Positions 1-8,133 of a stretch of 64,000 nucleotides of DNA are shown here, in pieces. The notes under the pieces are model-generated. The model was not told where the DNA came from, searched no databases, and saw only the letters and a list, made by a program, of their open reading frames with translations. Location: positions 124,001 to 188,000 of the forward strand of contig VGVZ01000001.1 of the NCBI GenBank assembly GCA_016873805.1, read 5' to 3'. The translations under genes were made by a program, and so were the position numbers. This stretch comes from Ignavibacteria bacterium. GTDB lineage: Bacteria; Bacteroidota; Ignavibacteria; UBA10030. How positions within the stretch are numbered: the stretch's first letter is position 1; each line of letters starts with the position of its first letter.

Positions 1-192
1 GTTGAACACCGGAATCGACTTTGCGAATCGATCTTTCTCATTGCCGTTGTACAGGGTTCCTCCTTTACCGGGAGTGACGCCCGCGACAACGTTGGTTCCG
101 TATTCGATCATTTGTCTCGTGTGGAAAGTCCCCTCCCCGCCGGTAATTCCTTGTACCACGACCTTCGTCTTCTTGTTGACTAGAATGCTCAT
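1..192 (-). CDS. sucD: Succinyl-CoA synthetase alpha subunit, N-terminal part (cut by window edge)
   Basis: Sixty-four codons run from an ATG at 192 off the left edge. The start reads [20 protein letters not shown], which is the classic N-terminus of the ADP/GDP-forming succinate-CoA ligase alpha subunit. The CoA-binding Rossmann motif [10 protein letters not shown] lies near residues 15-24, and GVTPGKGG follows near residue 38. The family interconverts succinyl-CoA and succinate in the TCA cycle with substrate-level phosphorylation, together with the SucC beta subunit. Only the first fifth or so of the usual protein is present, so the active-site histidine is outside the window. Confidence 0.92.
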   Translation of the reverse strand, partial: MSILVNKKTKVVVQGITGGEGTFHTRQMIEYGTNVVAGVTPGKGGTLYNGNEKDRFAKSIPVFN

Positions 193-253
193 GCCGTTCT
201 CACCATGAAGTCACGTTCAATATTTCATCGTTGATTTGTCGTTTCGCAAAACG

Positions 254-1675
254 TTATGCTCGTGTTTCCAGAAAATCGGCAACGCGGAGAACCGTCTCCT
301 CGTCAAACTGTTTGCCCATGATCTGCAGACCAATCGGGAGGTTGTTACCGTCTGTCCCGCAGGGAATACTCACAGCCGGAATTCCGGCCAGATTCGCGGA
401 TGTTGTGTAGATATCTGAGAGATACATTTGGAGCGGATCGTCCGTCTTTTCACCCGCCTTGAAGGATGTGGTCGGCGAAGTCGGACCGATCAGGACATCA
501 ACCTCGGAAAGTGCCCGTTCGAAATCCGAGCTGATCAACCGACGTACTTTTTGGCCTTTCAGGTAGTACGCATCGTAGTAGCCGGAGGAGAGAACGTAGG
601 TCCCCAGCATGATCCGCCGCTTTACCTCCTGCCCGAATCCGCGGCTACGGGATTTCGTATAGTTTTCTTTCAGCGTCGATGCGTCGTCGGCCCGGAATCC
701 ATACCGTGCACCGTCAAATCGAGCGAGATTCGATGATGCTTCCGCCGTAGCGAGGATGTAATACGTGGCGACCGTATAGTCCGCATGCGGGAGCGAGACC
801 TGCCGCACTTCAGCTCCCGCACTCCGGAGGATATCCAACTGCGTTTCAATTGCCGCGCGAATGTCGTTCCTGAGGGATTCGTCGAAGTATTCTCGCGGCA
901 CTCCGATCTTCAATCCCTTCACGTCGCGATTCAAAGCCGTGAGGTAGTCGGGAACCGGGACTTTTGCCGTTGTCGAATCCCGTTCGTCATGCCCGGCGAT
1001 GGCCTGGAGGAGACGCGCAGCATCGCGGACTGTGACCGCGAAAGGCCCGATCTGATCAAGCGACGAGGCAAAGGCAACCAATCCGTAGCGCGAAACTCGT
1101 CCGTATGTCGGCTTGAGCCCCACGATTCCGGTGAACGAAGCGGGCTGGCGGATCGATCCGCCGGTGTCGGAACCGAGCGCTGTTGTGCACATTCCGGCGC
1201 TCACCGCCACCGCGGAACCACCGCTGGATCCCCCCGGCACCCTTGATGCATCTACCGGATGTTTCACCCTGCCGAACGCAGAGTTTTCGGTCGACGATCC
1301 CATGGCAAACTCATCCATGTTCGTCTTTCCGATGATGATCGCGTCAGCATCAGAGAGCTTTTCGATCGTCGTCGCATTATAGGGCGCAACGAACTCTTCG
1401 AGAATCTTCGACGCGCAGGTCGTATTCCAGTCTTTGATGCAGATATTGTCTTTGACCGCGACAACCATTCCCGCAAGAGGCCCTGCGTCGCCGCCCATGC
1501 GTTTTTCATCCACCTGTCGAGCCCGCACGAGGGCACGTTCGGCATCGACTGCGAGGAAGGCGTTTAGGTCTCTTCGCGCGTCGATCGTTGCAAGATATTC
1601 CTGGATAATATTTTCGCACGTCGTCGCGTGTTCCGAGAGGGCCGCACTGATGTCGTCAAACGATCTCATTGACAT
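254..1675 (-). CDS. gatA: Asp-tRNA(Asn)/Glu-tRNA(Gln) amidotransferase subunit A
   Basis: About 473 residues, the normal GatA length. Amidase-signature motifs are clear: AVKDNI with the catalytic lysine (K75), GGSSGGS with the cis-serine (S150) and GGSIRQPA with the nucleophile (S174). The spacing of these three residues matches the family's Lys-Ser-Ser triad. GatA releases ammonia from glutamine so that GatB can amidate misacylated Glu-tRNA(Gln) or Asp-tRNA(Asn). The frame is open to a TTG at 1705, but the ATG at 1675 gives the usual N-terminus. No gatB or gatC is adjacent. It lies 90 bp downstream of tatA on the same strand. Confidence 0.95.
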   Translation of the reverse strand: MSMRSFDDISAALSEHATTCENIIQEYLATIDARRDLNAFLAVDAERALVRARQVDEKRMGGDAGPLAGMVVAVKDNICIKDWNTTCASKILEEFVAPYNATTIEKLSDADAIIIGKTNMDEFAMGSSTENSAFGRVKHPVDASRVPGGSSGGSAVAVSAGMCTTALGSDTGGSIRQPASFTGIVGLKPTYGRVSRYGLVAFASSLDQIGPFAVTVRDAARLLQAIAGHDERDSTTAKVPVPDYLTALNRDVKGLKIGVPREYFDESLRNDIRAAIETQLDILRSAGAEVRQVSLPHADYTVATYYILATAEASSNLARFDGARYGFRADDASTLKENYTKSRSRGFGQEVKRRIMLGTYVLSSGYYDAYYLKGQKVRRLISSDFERALSEVDVLIGPTSPTTSFKAGEKTDDPLQMYLSDIYTTSANLAGIPAVSIPCGTDGNNLPIGLQIMGKQFDEETVLRVADFLETRA

Positions 1676-1764
1676 TCCGGCTTCTCTGACACGCGTTGAA
1701 GGCAACGTTGCAGGTTCGATGAGGCAGGATGCACAGTGATGATTGGAGCCGAATGATCAATCCG

Positions 1765-1968
1765 TTACGATGACTGCTTCTTGTCGCTGTCGTCGATGCG
1801 CTTGGCATCTTTCTCCACATCGTCTTGAATCTCACGAGCGGCCTTCCGGAATTCGCGCAACCCCTTTCCCAGGCCCTGTGCAAGCTCGGGGATTTTCTTT
1901 GCGCCAAAAAAGATCAGAACGACAAGCAGGATGAGAATTATTTCCGTTGCGCCAAGATTGCCCAACAT
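1765..1968 (-). CDS. tatA: Twin-arginine translocase subunit TatA/E
   Basis: Sixty-seven residues with the standard TatA plan. A short periplasmic start is followed by one membrane helix (residues about 8-22), the [17 protein letters not shown] hinge and amphipathic helix, and a charged Lys/Asp-rich tail. TatA oligomers form the pore that moves folded proteins with RR signal peptides across the inner membrane, together with TatC. The gene is 12 bp downstream of purQ and in the same direction, so it is probably co-transcribed. TatB and TatC are not in the window, so a single TatA/E may serve both roles, as in many bacteria. Confidence 0.93.
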   Translation of the reverse strand: MLGNLGATEIILILLVVLIFFGAKKIPELAQGLGKGLREFRKAAREIQDDVEKDAKRIDDSDKKQSS

Positions 1969-1980
1969 GAGAAGAATCTC

Positions 1981-2715
1981 CTATGAGTGAACTGAAAAGC
2001 TTTCGTTATCCTTGCGGACGAGACTGTGAATCAATGATCCGAAGATCTTCCGGCCGTCGATTCGTCCGAGCACGGGATCGACCGCCCGCTCGGGGTGCGG
2101 CATCAGACCCATCACATTTCCGGCCGTGTTCACGATCCCCGCGATGCTTGCCACGGAACCGTTCGGATTTGCTTCTGCGATGATCTTCCCCTGAGCCGAG
2201 CAATACCGGAACAAGATTTGTCCGTTATCCTCGAGTCGTTTCAATCCCTCTTCGTCAGTATAGTAATTTCCGTCACCATGGGCAACCGGGATTTTCAGCA
2301 CCTCACCGGGCTTGCACGACTCGGTGAAGATGGTATCGCTCCGCTCGACGCGAACGAACGTATCCATGCAGACAAATCGGAGAGACTCGTTTCGCAACAG
2401 CGCGCCCGGAAGAAGTCCCGCTTCCGTAAGAATTTGGAAACCGTTGCAGATTCCGAGAACAACGCCTCCATGGTTCGCGAACCTCACGACTTCCTTCATG
2501 ACAGGAGAGAAGCGGGCGATGGCCCCGCAGCGCAAATAGTCGCCGTAGGAAAATCCGCCGGGGAGAATCACAACATCGGGATCTCCCAGATCGGTATCCT
2601 TATGCCAGACGAAGCGCGCCTCCTGTTCCATTATCCGCTCCACCGCGTTGAACGCGTCGCGATCACAGTTCGATCCTGGAAACACCACGACGGCAAATTT
2701 GATTTTCGATCTCAT
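1981..2715 (-). CDS. purQ: Phosphoribosylformylglycinamidine synthase, glutaminase subunit
   Basis: A 244-residue class I glutamine amidotransferase. The nucleophile is C90 in GICNGFQ, and the C-terminal HPE element of the triad is seen in MPHPERAVD. The N-terminus (FPGSNCDRD) is typical of PurQ. The subunit makes ammonia from glutamine for conversion of FGAR to FGAM in purine synthesis, working with PurL and PurS. The gene lies directly downstream of purS, which fits the split PurSLQ architecture found outside the Proteobacteria. PurL is not in the window. Confidence 0.95.
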   Translation of the reverse strand: MRSKIKFAVVVFPGSNCDRDAFNAVERIMEQEARFVWHKDTDLGDPDVVILPGGFSYGDYLRCGAIARFSPVMKEVVRFANHGGVVLGICNGFQILTEAGLLPGALLRNESLRFVCMDTFVRVERSDTIFTESCKPGEVLKIPVAHGDGNYYTDEEGLKRLEDNGQILFRYCSAQGKIIAEANPNGSVASIAGIVNTAGNVMGLMPHPERAVDPVLGRIDGRKIFGSLIHSLVRKDNESFSVHS

Positions 2716-2737
2716 CGTTCTCTGGTGCGGGGTTCGA

Positions 2738-3004
2738 TTAGACGTGTGTCACTTCTTCAATCGAAACGGTGAAATCTTCCATGACTGGATTTGCAAGCAA
2801 TCTCGCACCGACCTCTCGGCAAATACGTTCCGCTTCTTGCCGGTCTCGCGCGTCCACGTTCAACTCCACGAATTTTCCAATCCGCAATTCGTTCACGTTG
2901 TCATATCCGAGCGCATGAATCCCATGTTCGACGGCTTTTCCCTGAGGATCGAGAATCGATTTTCTCAGCGTCACAACGATCTTGGCATGGAACACGGTCT
3001 TCAT
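2738..3004 (-). CDS. purS: Phosphoribosylformylglycinamidine synthase subunit PurS
   Basis: Eighty-eight residues starting MKTVFHAKIVVTLRKSILDP. It contains the PurS motifs DPQGKAVEHGIHALGYDNV and RIGKFVELN, and it has the usual family length. PurS is the small structural subunit that holds PurQ and PurL together and helps channel ammonia. The frame stays open upstream to 3202, overlapping pssA, but the ATG at 3004 is the conserved start. It is 22 bp from purQ and 8 bp from pssA, so all three probably share a transcript. Confidence 0.93.
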   Translation of the reverse strand: MKTVFHAKIVVTLRKSILDPQGKAVEHGIHALGYDNVNELRIGKFVELNVDARDRQEAERICREVGARLLANPVMEDFTVSIEEVTHV

Positions 3005-3012
3005 CCTCCCTG

Positions 3013-3774
3013 TTAGATATCGATGCTCGAAACTTCGGATTCCTCCTCCTCTTTTGAAAATCCCGCGGGGAGGCCGCGAATCCACTCGAAGGCGGAACGA
3101 CCAATCCCGATCGCGATCGCGGCAATCAGCACAGGGAACAAGAGGCGTCCTCCGGAAACGAGGACAACGGCCGCAGCAACCACAGAGACGATGGCCCGCC
3201 ATGGATGCGTCTTTAGCCCTTTCCGAGAAAATTTCGGCATGGCGTCATACTTCACCCGACTCACCATCAACAGGGCCAGGACGATCACCAGCGGTGCCAG
3301 GAGGCCGGCGCTCCACCCGTGCAAACCATGCTCTTCGGAATAGTACTGCAGGACATAGGCACAAATCGTGATGGCCGCGAACGGAATCGGCAACCCCTTG
3401 AAGTATTCTTTTTCAAACCCGACAAGCTGAACATTGAACCGCGCGAGGCGAATCGCACCGAACACCAGCGGCATAGCACTGATGATGATTCCGAATGTGT
3501 TCAACGTCTGAAGATGAATCTGATAGACCAGAAACGAGGGAGCAGCACCGAAGGAAACCACATCGGCGAGAGAGTCGAGTTCAACGCCGAACTGACTCGA
3601 TGATCGCGTGATGCGAGCCATAACTCCGTCGAGCGAGTCGAAGACAGCCGCAAGAACCACGAACCAGGCGGACATCACGAACGCTCCTTCCGCGGCATTG
3701 ACGATCGATAGAAATCCGCAGACAACGTTCAAGACGGTGAAGAGACTCGGAACAACGGCTCTGGTAATCTTCAT
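3013..3774 (-). CDS. pssA: CDP-diacylglycerol-serine O-phosphatidyltransferase
   Basis: A 253-residue integral membrane protein of the CDP-alcohol phosphatidyltransferase family. The full signature D-G-x2-A-R-x8-G-x3-D-x3-D is present at residues 49-71 (DGVMAR then GVELDSLAD). It makes phosphatidylserine from CDP-diacylglycerol and serine. The following gene, 12 bp upstream on the strand, encodes phosphatidylserine decarboxylase, so the pair makes phosphatidylethanolamine. Several hydrophobic helices follow the motif, and the C-terminus is acidic (KEEEESEVSS). Confidence 0.93.
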   Translation of the reverse strand: MKITRAVVPSLFTVLNVVCGFLSIVNAAEGAFVMSAWFVVLAAVFDSLDGVMARITRSSSQFGVELDSLADVVSFGAAPSFLVYQIHLQTLNTFGIIISAMPLVFGAIRLARFNVQLVGFEKEYFKGLPIPFAAITICAYVLQYYSEEHGLHGWSAGLLAPLVIVLALLMVSRVKYDAMPKFSRKGLKTHPWRAIVSVVAAAVVLVSGGRLLFPVLIAAIAIGIGRSAFEWIRGLPAGFSKEEEESEVSSIDI

Positions 3775-3786
3775 TCCGCTATCCGT

Positions 3787-4437
3787 CTAGTTGAATTGAG
3801 CAAGGATTGTTTCTCCCGCCACAGGCCGATCTCCAACATTCACACAGATTTTTGCTGAAACCGGAACAAACACGTCGACACGCGAACCGAACTTAATCAT
3901 GCCAAACCGCTCACCTGCGACAACGGTATCCCCCACGCGGAGCGGGCAAACGATTCTGCGTGCCACGAACCCCGCGATCTGTTTGAACAGGACTTTTCCG
4001 TGCCCGTTCTCCATTCCGACAATCGACTGTTCGTTCTTTTCGGACGCCTTGTCCTCGAAGGCGGCAAAATACTCCCCTTCGAGGTATCGATAGTGGGTGA
4101 CTTTCCCGGTGATCGGGTTTCTGTTCACATGGACATTCAACGGAGACATGAATATGCTGATCTGGATCGCTTCTGACTTGAAGAATTCATGTTCCAGAAC
4201 CTTCTTCACGACGATGACCTTGCCATCGGCAGGTGCGATAACGTTCCGATCGCCTTCGGGGGTCGTCCGTTCGGGATCCCGAAAGAAATTCAGTGTAAAT
4301 CCGAACAGAACGATTGAGAGAGCAACGACCGAGTATTTTGGGATCCGGGGTTCAATGAAGAGGAGGGCAAGCAGGGCGAGGAGGATGCAAATACCGACAA
4401 CGACAAGAAAGACATCGAGACCGTACTTCGTAACCAT
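3787..4437 (-). CDS. psd: Phosphatidylserine decarboxylase proenzyme
   Basis: A 216-residue short-form (archaetidylserine/phosphatidylserine) decarboxylase. The N-terminal half has two hydrophobic segments (about residues 10-28 and 36-51). The self-cleavage site is IKFGSRVDV, where G184/S185 corresponds to the conserved Gly-Ser that yields the pyruvoyl group. Other family motifs are IAPADGKV and PLNVHVNR. It converts phosphatidylserine to phosphatidylethanolamine at the inner membrane. It is the first gene of the psd-pssA-purS-purQ-tatA run. Confidence 0.92.
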   Translation of the reverse strand: MVTKYGLDVFLVVVGICILLALLALLFIEPRIPKYSVVALSIVLFGFTLNFFRDPERTTPEGDRNVIAPADGKVIVVKKVLEHEFFKSEAIQISIFMSPLNVHVNRNPITGKVTHYRYLEGEYFAAFEDKASEKNEQSIVGMENGHGKVLFKQIAGFVARRIVCPLRVGDTVVAGERFGMIKFGSRVDVFVPVSAKICVNVGDRPVAGETILAQFN

Positions 4438-4914
4438 GAGTTATTGGAGACTTCCTTTCAATGAAAGCTGAGCAGATGCGTCGGACACGGGAACATGTTC
4501 TGACTGTGGGATGGCATCGCTCAACGGGGAGATCCTTTGAACCGATGTCGACATGTCATACGAAAGAAGGGAGAGCCGTGTCCTTCAGAGTGTGTCCAAC
4601 ATTCCCCGATGTTCTTTTCTTGAGCGATGAGATGGCGAGAGCGAATTGGGGGAATTTGAGAGTTCAATACGTTGCTCAGACGAATGCGACGAAAACTTAC
4701 CTAAAAATCGAGGGAAAATCAAGAAATGAAAAGCCAAGTGAGACAGCGAACGAATGCAAGTTTACGGATGGTCTCCAATGATTTCTCTTTGGAGATGCAG
4801 CATTTATTCATTACTTTTGTTTTGGTTTTGATGCAGAAATCTTCGCTATGGAGTGATGTTCCCATACCCAGGCGGAATCCTCACTCCAACATCTGCAATC
4901 GAAAATTCCTATTT
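4438..4914. other. Non-coding stretch upstream of psd
   Basis: No convincing gene on either strand. The open frames here have no family signature and no good ribosome site. The stretch should hold the promoter of the psd-to-tatA run, which is transcribed leftward, but I cannot point to a clear -10/-35 pair. Confidence 0.4.
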
Positions 4915-5239
4915 GCCCCGTGTCCTTCGTCAAGCTCAGGACACGCGCAGGTGAGAATGCCTTGTGGTGTCCTTCGTCAAGCTCAGGACACGCGCAGGTG
5001 AGAATGCCTTGTGGTGTCCTTCGGCCGTTCGACAGGACTTCGACGAGTCAGTCGAGTCGCTCACGGCTCAGGACACGCGCAGGTGAGAATGCCCCGTGGT
5101 GTAACTCTTGCCCGCCAATCTTACCTGTCCGCCATCTTTGTGGCGGAATGGCGGGGGCAACACGTCTAGCGAGGTTTTTCTGAATCTTATTTTGCCCCGT
5201 GGTGTCCTTCGTCAAGCTCAGGACACGCGCAGGTGAGAA
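4915..5239 (+). repeat. Tandem repeats made from the 5' end of tRNA-Gln joined to a REP-like sequence
   Basis: A unit built of TTCGTCAAGCTCAGGAC, then CACGCGCAGGTGAGAAT, then GCC(CC/TT)GTGGTGT recurs at about 4915, 4959 and 5190. A longer variant occupies 5006-5089. The last part is the first 12 bases of the tRNA-Gln gene that follows at 5240, and GGTGAGAAT is the same 5' flank. The tRNA 5' end plus its flank has therefore been duplicated several times around a short palindromic repeat. Confidence 0.8.
5090..5167 (+). pseudogene. tRNA-Gln 5'-half copy split by a palindromic insertion
   Basis: Bases 5090-5106 are identical to the first 17 bases of the intact tRNA-Gln at 5240. The tRNA sequence resumes at about 5155 with GGCAACACGTCT and then stops matching. 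Between them, about 48 bp (5107-5154) form a nested palindrome with outer arms TGCCCGCCA/TGGCGGG and inner arms TCCGCCA/TGGCGGA. The insertion point is in the D-loop. The copy lacks the anticodon loop and 3' half, so it cannot be a working tRNA. Confidence 0.75.
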
Positions 5240-5311
5240 TGCCCCGTGGTGTAACTGGCAACACGTCTGACTCTGGATCAGAAGAGTCCAGGTTCGAGCC
5301 CTGGCGGGGCA
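5240..5311 (+). tRNA. tRNA-Gln (anticodon CTG)
   Basis: A full cloverleaf can be drawn. The acceptor pairs TGCCCCG with CGGGGCA. The D-arm is GTGT...ACAC and the anticodon arm TCTGA/TCAGA. The seven-base loop CTCTGGA places CTG at positions 34-36. The T-arm is CCAGG-TTCGAGC-CCTGG. CCA is not encoded. The anticodon reads CAG codons. Confidence 0.95.
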
Positions 5312-5347
5312 ACGAGGCAATTCAAAATGAAAAATGCAACATGAAAA

Positions 5348-5380
5348 AATGAGAGAGGGGCTCTCATTCTTTACTTTTTC
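5348..5380 (+). terminator. Rho-independent terminator after tRNA-Gln
   Basis: An eight-base stem AATGAGAG/CTCTCATT with a five-base loop is followed by a T-rich run (CTTTACTTTTT). It sits 36 bp after the tRNA-Gln gene. Confidence 0.6.
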
Positions 5381-5426
5381 ACCATTTTCCCTTTTTCATT
5401 TTTCCTTTTTACTTTTTCATTGACCC

Positions 5427-5499
5427 GGCCCTATCGTCTAAGGGTTTAGGACGCGGCCCTCTCAAGGCCGAAATACGGGTTCGAATCCCGTTAGGGCTA
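5427..5499 (+). tRNA. tRNA-Glu (anticodon CTC), integration target
   Basis: The acceptor arm pairs GGCCCTA with TAGGGCT, and the discriminator A is at 5499. The D-arm is GTC...GAC and the anticodon arm CGGCC/GGCCG. The loop CTCTCAA gives anticodon CTC. The T-arm is ACGGG-TTCGAAT-CCCGT. Its last 16 or so bases (AATCCCGTTAGGGCTA) recur at the end of each 358-bp unit downstream and in part at 41854 and 42165. This makes the tRNA 3' end the likely attachment site of the island. Confidence 0.95.
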
Positions 5500-5500
5500 C

Positions 5501-5858
5501 TCCCAAAACGACAGAACTTAGCGAGCCTTTCAGGGCGAAGCTAAGTTCTTTGTCGTTTTGAGGATCCCGTCGATCCGCCGCAGGCGGAGAGACGGGAGCT
5601 GCCCCGCAAAGTCGACGACACGAGTTAGCTGCTTGTGATATCAGAGCGGCTACCTCGTTTGTCGTTTTGAGGAGTTAGCGAGTCCGTCAGGACGAAGCTA
5701 ACTCTTTGTTGTTTCGCGCGTCCCGACGATGCCGCGTTTCTCAGCGTCCCGACATTTTTCAGTCGGGATTGTCGGGACCAGACGCACGGGTTCTCCGCCT
5801 ACGCTTGAACAACAGCTTCGGCGGATCTCACTTCGTTCGAGAATCCCGTTAGGGCTAC
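5501..5858 (+). repeat. 358-bp palindrome-rich unit, copy 1
   Basis: First of two head-to-tail copies that look identical by eye. It is a string of hairpins: AAAACGACAGAACTTAGC pairing with GCTAAGTTCTTTGTCGTTTT; CCCGTC/GACGGG enclosing TCCGCC/GGCGGA; AGTTAGC/GCTAACT; and GTCCCGACA/TGTCGGGAC. It ends with GAGAATCCCGTTAGGGCTAC, a near copy of the tRNA-Glu 3' end. No gene is recognised in it. Confidence 0.9.
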
Positions 5859-6216
5859 TCCCAAAACGACAGAACTTAGCGAGCCTTTCAGGGCGAAGCT
5901 AAGTTCTTTGTCGTTTTGAGGATCCCGTCGATCCGCCGCAGGCGGAGAGACGGGAGCTGCCCCGCAAAGTCGACGACACGAGTTAGCTGCTTGTGATATC
6001 AGAGCGGCTACCTCGTTTGTCGTTTTGAGGAGTTAGCGAGTCCGTCAGGACGAAGCTAACTCTTTGTTGTTTCGCGCGTCCCGACGATGCCGCGTTTCTC
6101 AGCGTCCCGACATTTTTCAGTCGGGATTGTCGGGACCAGACGCACGGGTTCTCCGCCTACGCTTGAACAACAGCTTCGGCGGATCTCACTTCGTTCGAGA
6201 ATCCCGTTAGGGCTAC
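5859..6216 (+). repeat. 358-bp palindrome-rich unit, copy 2
   Basis: Tandem repeat of 5501-5858, again closed by the tRNA-Glu 3'-end sequence at 6199-6216. The offset between matching bases is exactly 358 at both boundaries checked. The recombinase remnant begins immediately after it. Confidence 0.9.
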
Positions 6217-6825
6217 GAGCTGCACCCTGAAACTCAATTGCGTTTTTGGCCTGAAAACGCTGTTGGGCGCTGACAGGAAAACTCGCTGCACCCTGAAACA
6301 CGGAAGGTATCTGTGCACGGTCTGTGACGTTGGGGATTATGGGCAGGGGTTTGATGTAGCAGCGGACTTTGCGTTCCTCCCGGTTGACCAGAATCGCTTC
6401 TACAATCCTCTTGAGTACTTCTTTTCTCTCCATCACTGACAACTCGTCGAAGGTCCTTTCGAAGTCCTCTATGAAAACTCTGACAGCTTTGGCGACGCGC
6501 TTCGGATCCAGCTTTGGAGGCTCAAGTGCGAGCAATCGCCTTCTCTCTTGCTCAAGCTTCTCCTGAATTTCCTCGAGTTCTCTGATTCGAACGCTTACAC
6601 TCCTCAATCCTGCTCCCTCTTCTGCAATCGAGAGAAGGTTCGCTATTTTTCCTTCGTTTTCCCGGAGGATCTCATCGATGTTTTCGAGCCTTTGCTCAAT
6701 TGCTGACGGCTGCTGCTTGTTAAACTCTTCGACGTATTTGAGGACATTTTGCGCAGAACCAGGATTCAAAAACGTTTGCTTGATGCTCGTGAGAACGAAG
6801 TCCTCCAACTTGTCCTGCCTGATCG
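6217..6825 (-). pseudogene. Large serine recombinase, C-terminal remnant
   Basis: The frame begins mid-protein at the IS boundary (IRQDKLEDFVLTSIKQTFLN). It then shows the long coiled coil and the basic ending usual in the C-terminal part of large serine recombinases (ELSVMERKEVLKRIVEAI, then VRCYIKPLPIIP). The catalytic serine domain and zinc ribbon are missing, cut off exactly at the end of the IS element at 6826. The frame has no stop until 6056, so it reads through into the 358-bp unit; the original end is probably near 6220-6330. It was probably the integrase of the island and is now inactive. Confidence 0.7.
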
Positions 6826-6895
6826 TGAGCTAGCCCCCGAAAAGAGATCCAAGATTTAGTTAGGAAGAATGTTATCTTGGGTCAAAGGAGGCAAC

Positions 6896-7174
6896 ATGGG
6901 AAGACAGAAACACACGGCGGAACAGATTATCAGCAAGCTGAGAGAAGCGGAGGTACTCCAAGGCAAAGGCATGACGCTGGAGGAGACGCTTCGTCAGCTG
7001 GGCATCAGCGATGCGACATACTACAAATGGCGGAAGGAGTATGGCGGGTTGAGGCTCGACCAGGCTAAACGGCTGAAGGAACTTGAGCAGGAGAACAGCC
7101 GATTGCGGAAGGTGGTGTCTGATTTGTCGATCGACAATGCGATTCTCAAGGAGGCAGCCCGGGGAAACTGGTAA
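6896..7174 (+). CDS. IS3-family transposase OrfA
   Basis: A 92-residue helix-turn-helix protein starting MGRQKHTAEQIISKLREAEV. The ATG at 6896 follows a strong AAAGGAGG site. The HTH (LEETLRQLGISDATYYKWRK) is followed by a leucine-zipper-like coiled coil (LKELEQENSRLRKVVSDL). It binds the IS ends. OrfB lies in the -1 frame, as expected for programmed frameshifting to the OrfAB transposase. Confidence 0.92.
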   Translation: MGRQKHTAEQIISKLREAEVLQGKGMTLEETLRQLGISDATYYKWRKEYGGLRLDQAKRLKELEQENSRLRKVVSDLSIDNAILKEAARGNW

Positions 7175-7197
7175 GCCCGGTCAAACGGCGCCGGGCG

Positions 7198-8043
7198 GTG
7201 AAGGAACTCCAGGAGGCCATGCATGCCTCGGAACGACGTGTATGCCGTGCATTGGATCAGCCACGAACGACTCAGCGACGCAAGAGGATTGTGAAGGGAG
7301 ACGAGGAAGCGCTGAGGCAACGGATGACGGCTTTGGCGTGTGAATATGGCCGTTATGGTTATCGCAGAGTGACGGAGTTGTTGCGAGCTGAAGGATGGAG
7401 GGTCAACCACAAGCGGGTTGAACAATTGTGGCGTCAGGAGGGCCTGAAAGTGCCCAAGAGACAGCCAAAGCGGAGACGATTGTGGCTGAATGATGGCTCG
7501 TGCGTCCGCTTGCGACCATTGTATCGGAACCACGTCTGGAGCTATGATTTTGTCGCTGACCGGACCAGTGACGGTCGACCGTTGCGGATGCTGAACATCA
7601 TGGATGAATACAGTCGGGAGTGTTTGAGGATCCACATTGACCGACGAGTGAAAGCAACAGATGTGCTCTATGAGTTGTCGGATCTCTTTGTTGAACGCGG
7701 AGTGCCAGACTTCCTGCGATCGGATAATGGCGCAGAGTTCACCGCCAAGCAAGTACGCGAATGGTTGCAGAGGCTGGGAGTGAAGACGCTGTTTATCGAA
7801 CCAGGTAGTCCTTGGGAGAACGGGTACATTGAATCGTTCAACGGCAAGATGAGAGACGAACTGCTGAACGGAGAGATCTTCGATACGATCCTGGAGGCAA
7901 AGGTAGTTACAGAACGATGGAGGAAAACCTACAACACAATACGGCCACACAGTTCACTGGGATATCGGCCACCAGCCCCAGCGGCCAGATACCCCCTCAG
8001 CATGCCAACCTGCCTGCCGGCAGGCAGGTGGCAGAATGCATAA
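7198..8043 (+). CDS. IS3-family transposase OrfB (DDE integrase domain)
   Basis: A 281-residue rve-type integrase. It has an HTH_21 segment (YGYRRVTELLRAEGWRVN) and then the catalytic acids: D in SYDFVADR, D in RSDNGAEF and E in NGYIESFNGKMRDELL. The D-D-35-E layout is intact. It is made as a fusion with OrfA by -1 frameshifting; the GTG at 7198 is the annotated internal start. Near its C-terminus, a perfect 20-bp palindrome (8009-8028) adds about six residues in frame (TCLPAG). Confidence 0.92.
   Translation: MKELQEAMHASERRVCRALDQPRTTQRRKRIVKGDEEALRQRMTALACEYGRYGYRRVTELLRAEGWRVNHKRVEQLWRQEGLKVPKRQPKRRRLWLNDGSCVRLRPLYRNHVWSYDFVADRTSDGRPLRMLNIMDEYSRECLRIHIDRRVKATDVLYELSDLFVERGVPDFLRSDNGAEFTAKQVREWLQRLGVKTLFIEPGSPWENGYIESFNGKMRDELLNGEIFDTILEAKVVTERWRKTYNTIRPHSSLGYRPPAPAARYPLSMPTCLPAGRWQNA
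8009..8028. repeat. Perfect 20-bp GC palindrome inside orfB
   Basis: CCTGCCTGCC followed directly by its exact reverse complement. It lies in the last codons of the IS transposase and keeps the frame. The same core recurs at 36945-37013 and 50329-50347 and in looser form elsewhere in the window. Confidence 0.85.
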
Positions 8044-8133
8044 ACTAACTTATCATTGGCACCACTACTGGGGGCTGGTCAAGTTTGCTTGATTCAACGT
8101 TGCAAACTTTGGTTCGGCATTGTATGCAGGCCA

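Larger units (their letters stand above)
6826..8081 (+). mobile_element. IS3-family insertion sequence (IS407-like), 1256 bp
   Basis: The terminal inverted repeats start TGAGCTAGCCCCC at the left (6826) and, on the opposite strand, TGACCAGCCCCC at the right (ends 8081). This is the TGAnC..GCCCCC type seen in the IS407 group. Two overlapping-phase genes, orfA and orfB, lie inside. The flanking four bases (ATCG and AGTT) do not match, so no target duplication is visible. That fits a deletion next to the element which also removed the recombinase N-terminus. Confidence 0.85.

Noticed and set aside
4915-5239. Possible CRISPR array (regular repeats with spacers)
   Set aside because: Repeat units abut or differ in length, there are no unique spacers of constant size, and the repeated part is derived from the neighbouring tRNA gene. 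No cas genes are present.
5048-5320. 90-codon minus-strand frame across tRNA-Gln
   Set aside because: It covers the tRNA gene and its repeats, and the translated sequence repeats itself accordingly.
7021-7950. 309-codon minus-strand frame opposite the IS transposase
   Set aside because: It is the reverse complement of orfB, which has a complete DDE motif. The minus frame is a shadow.
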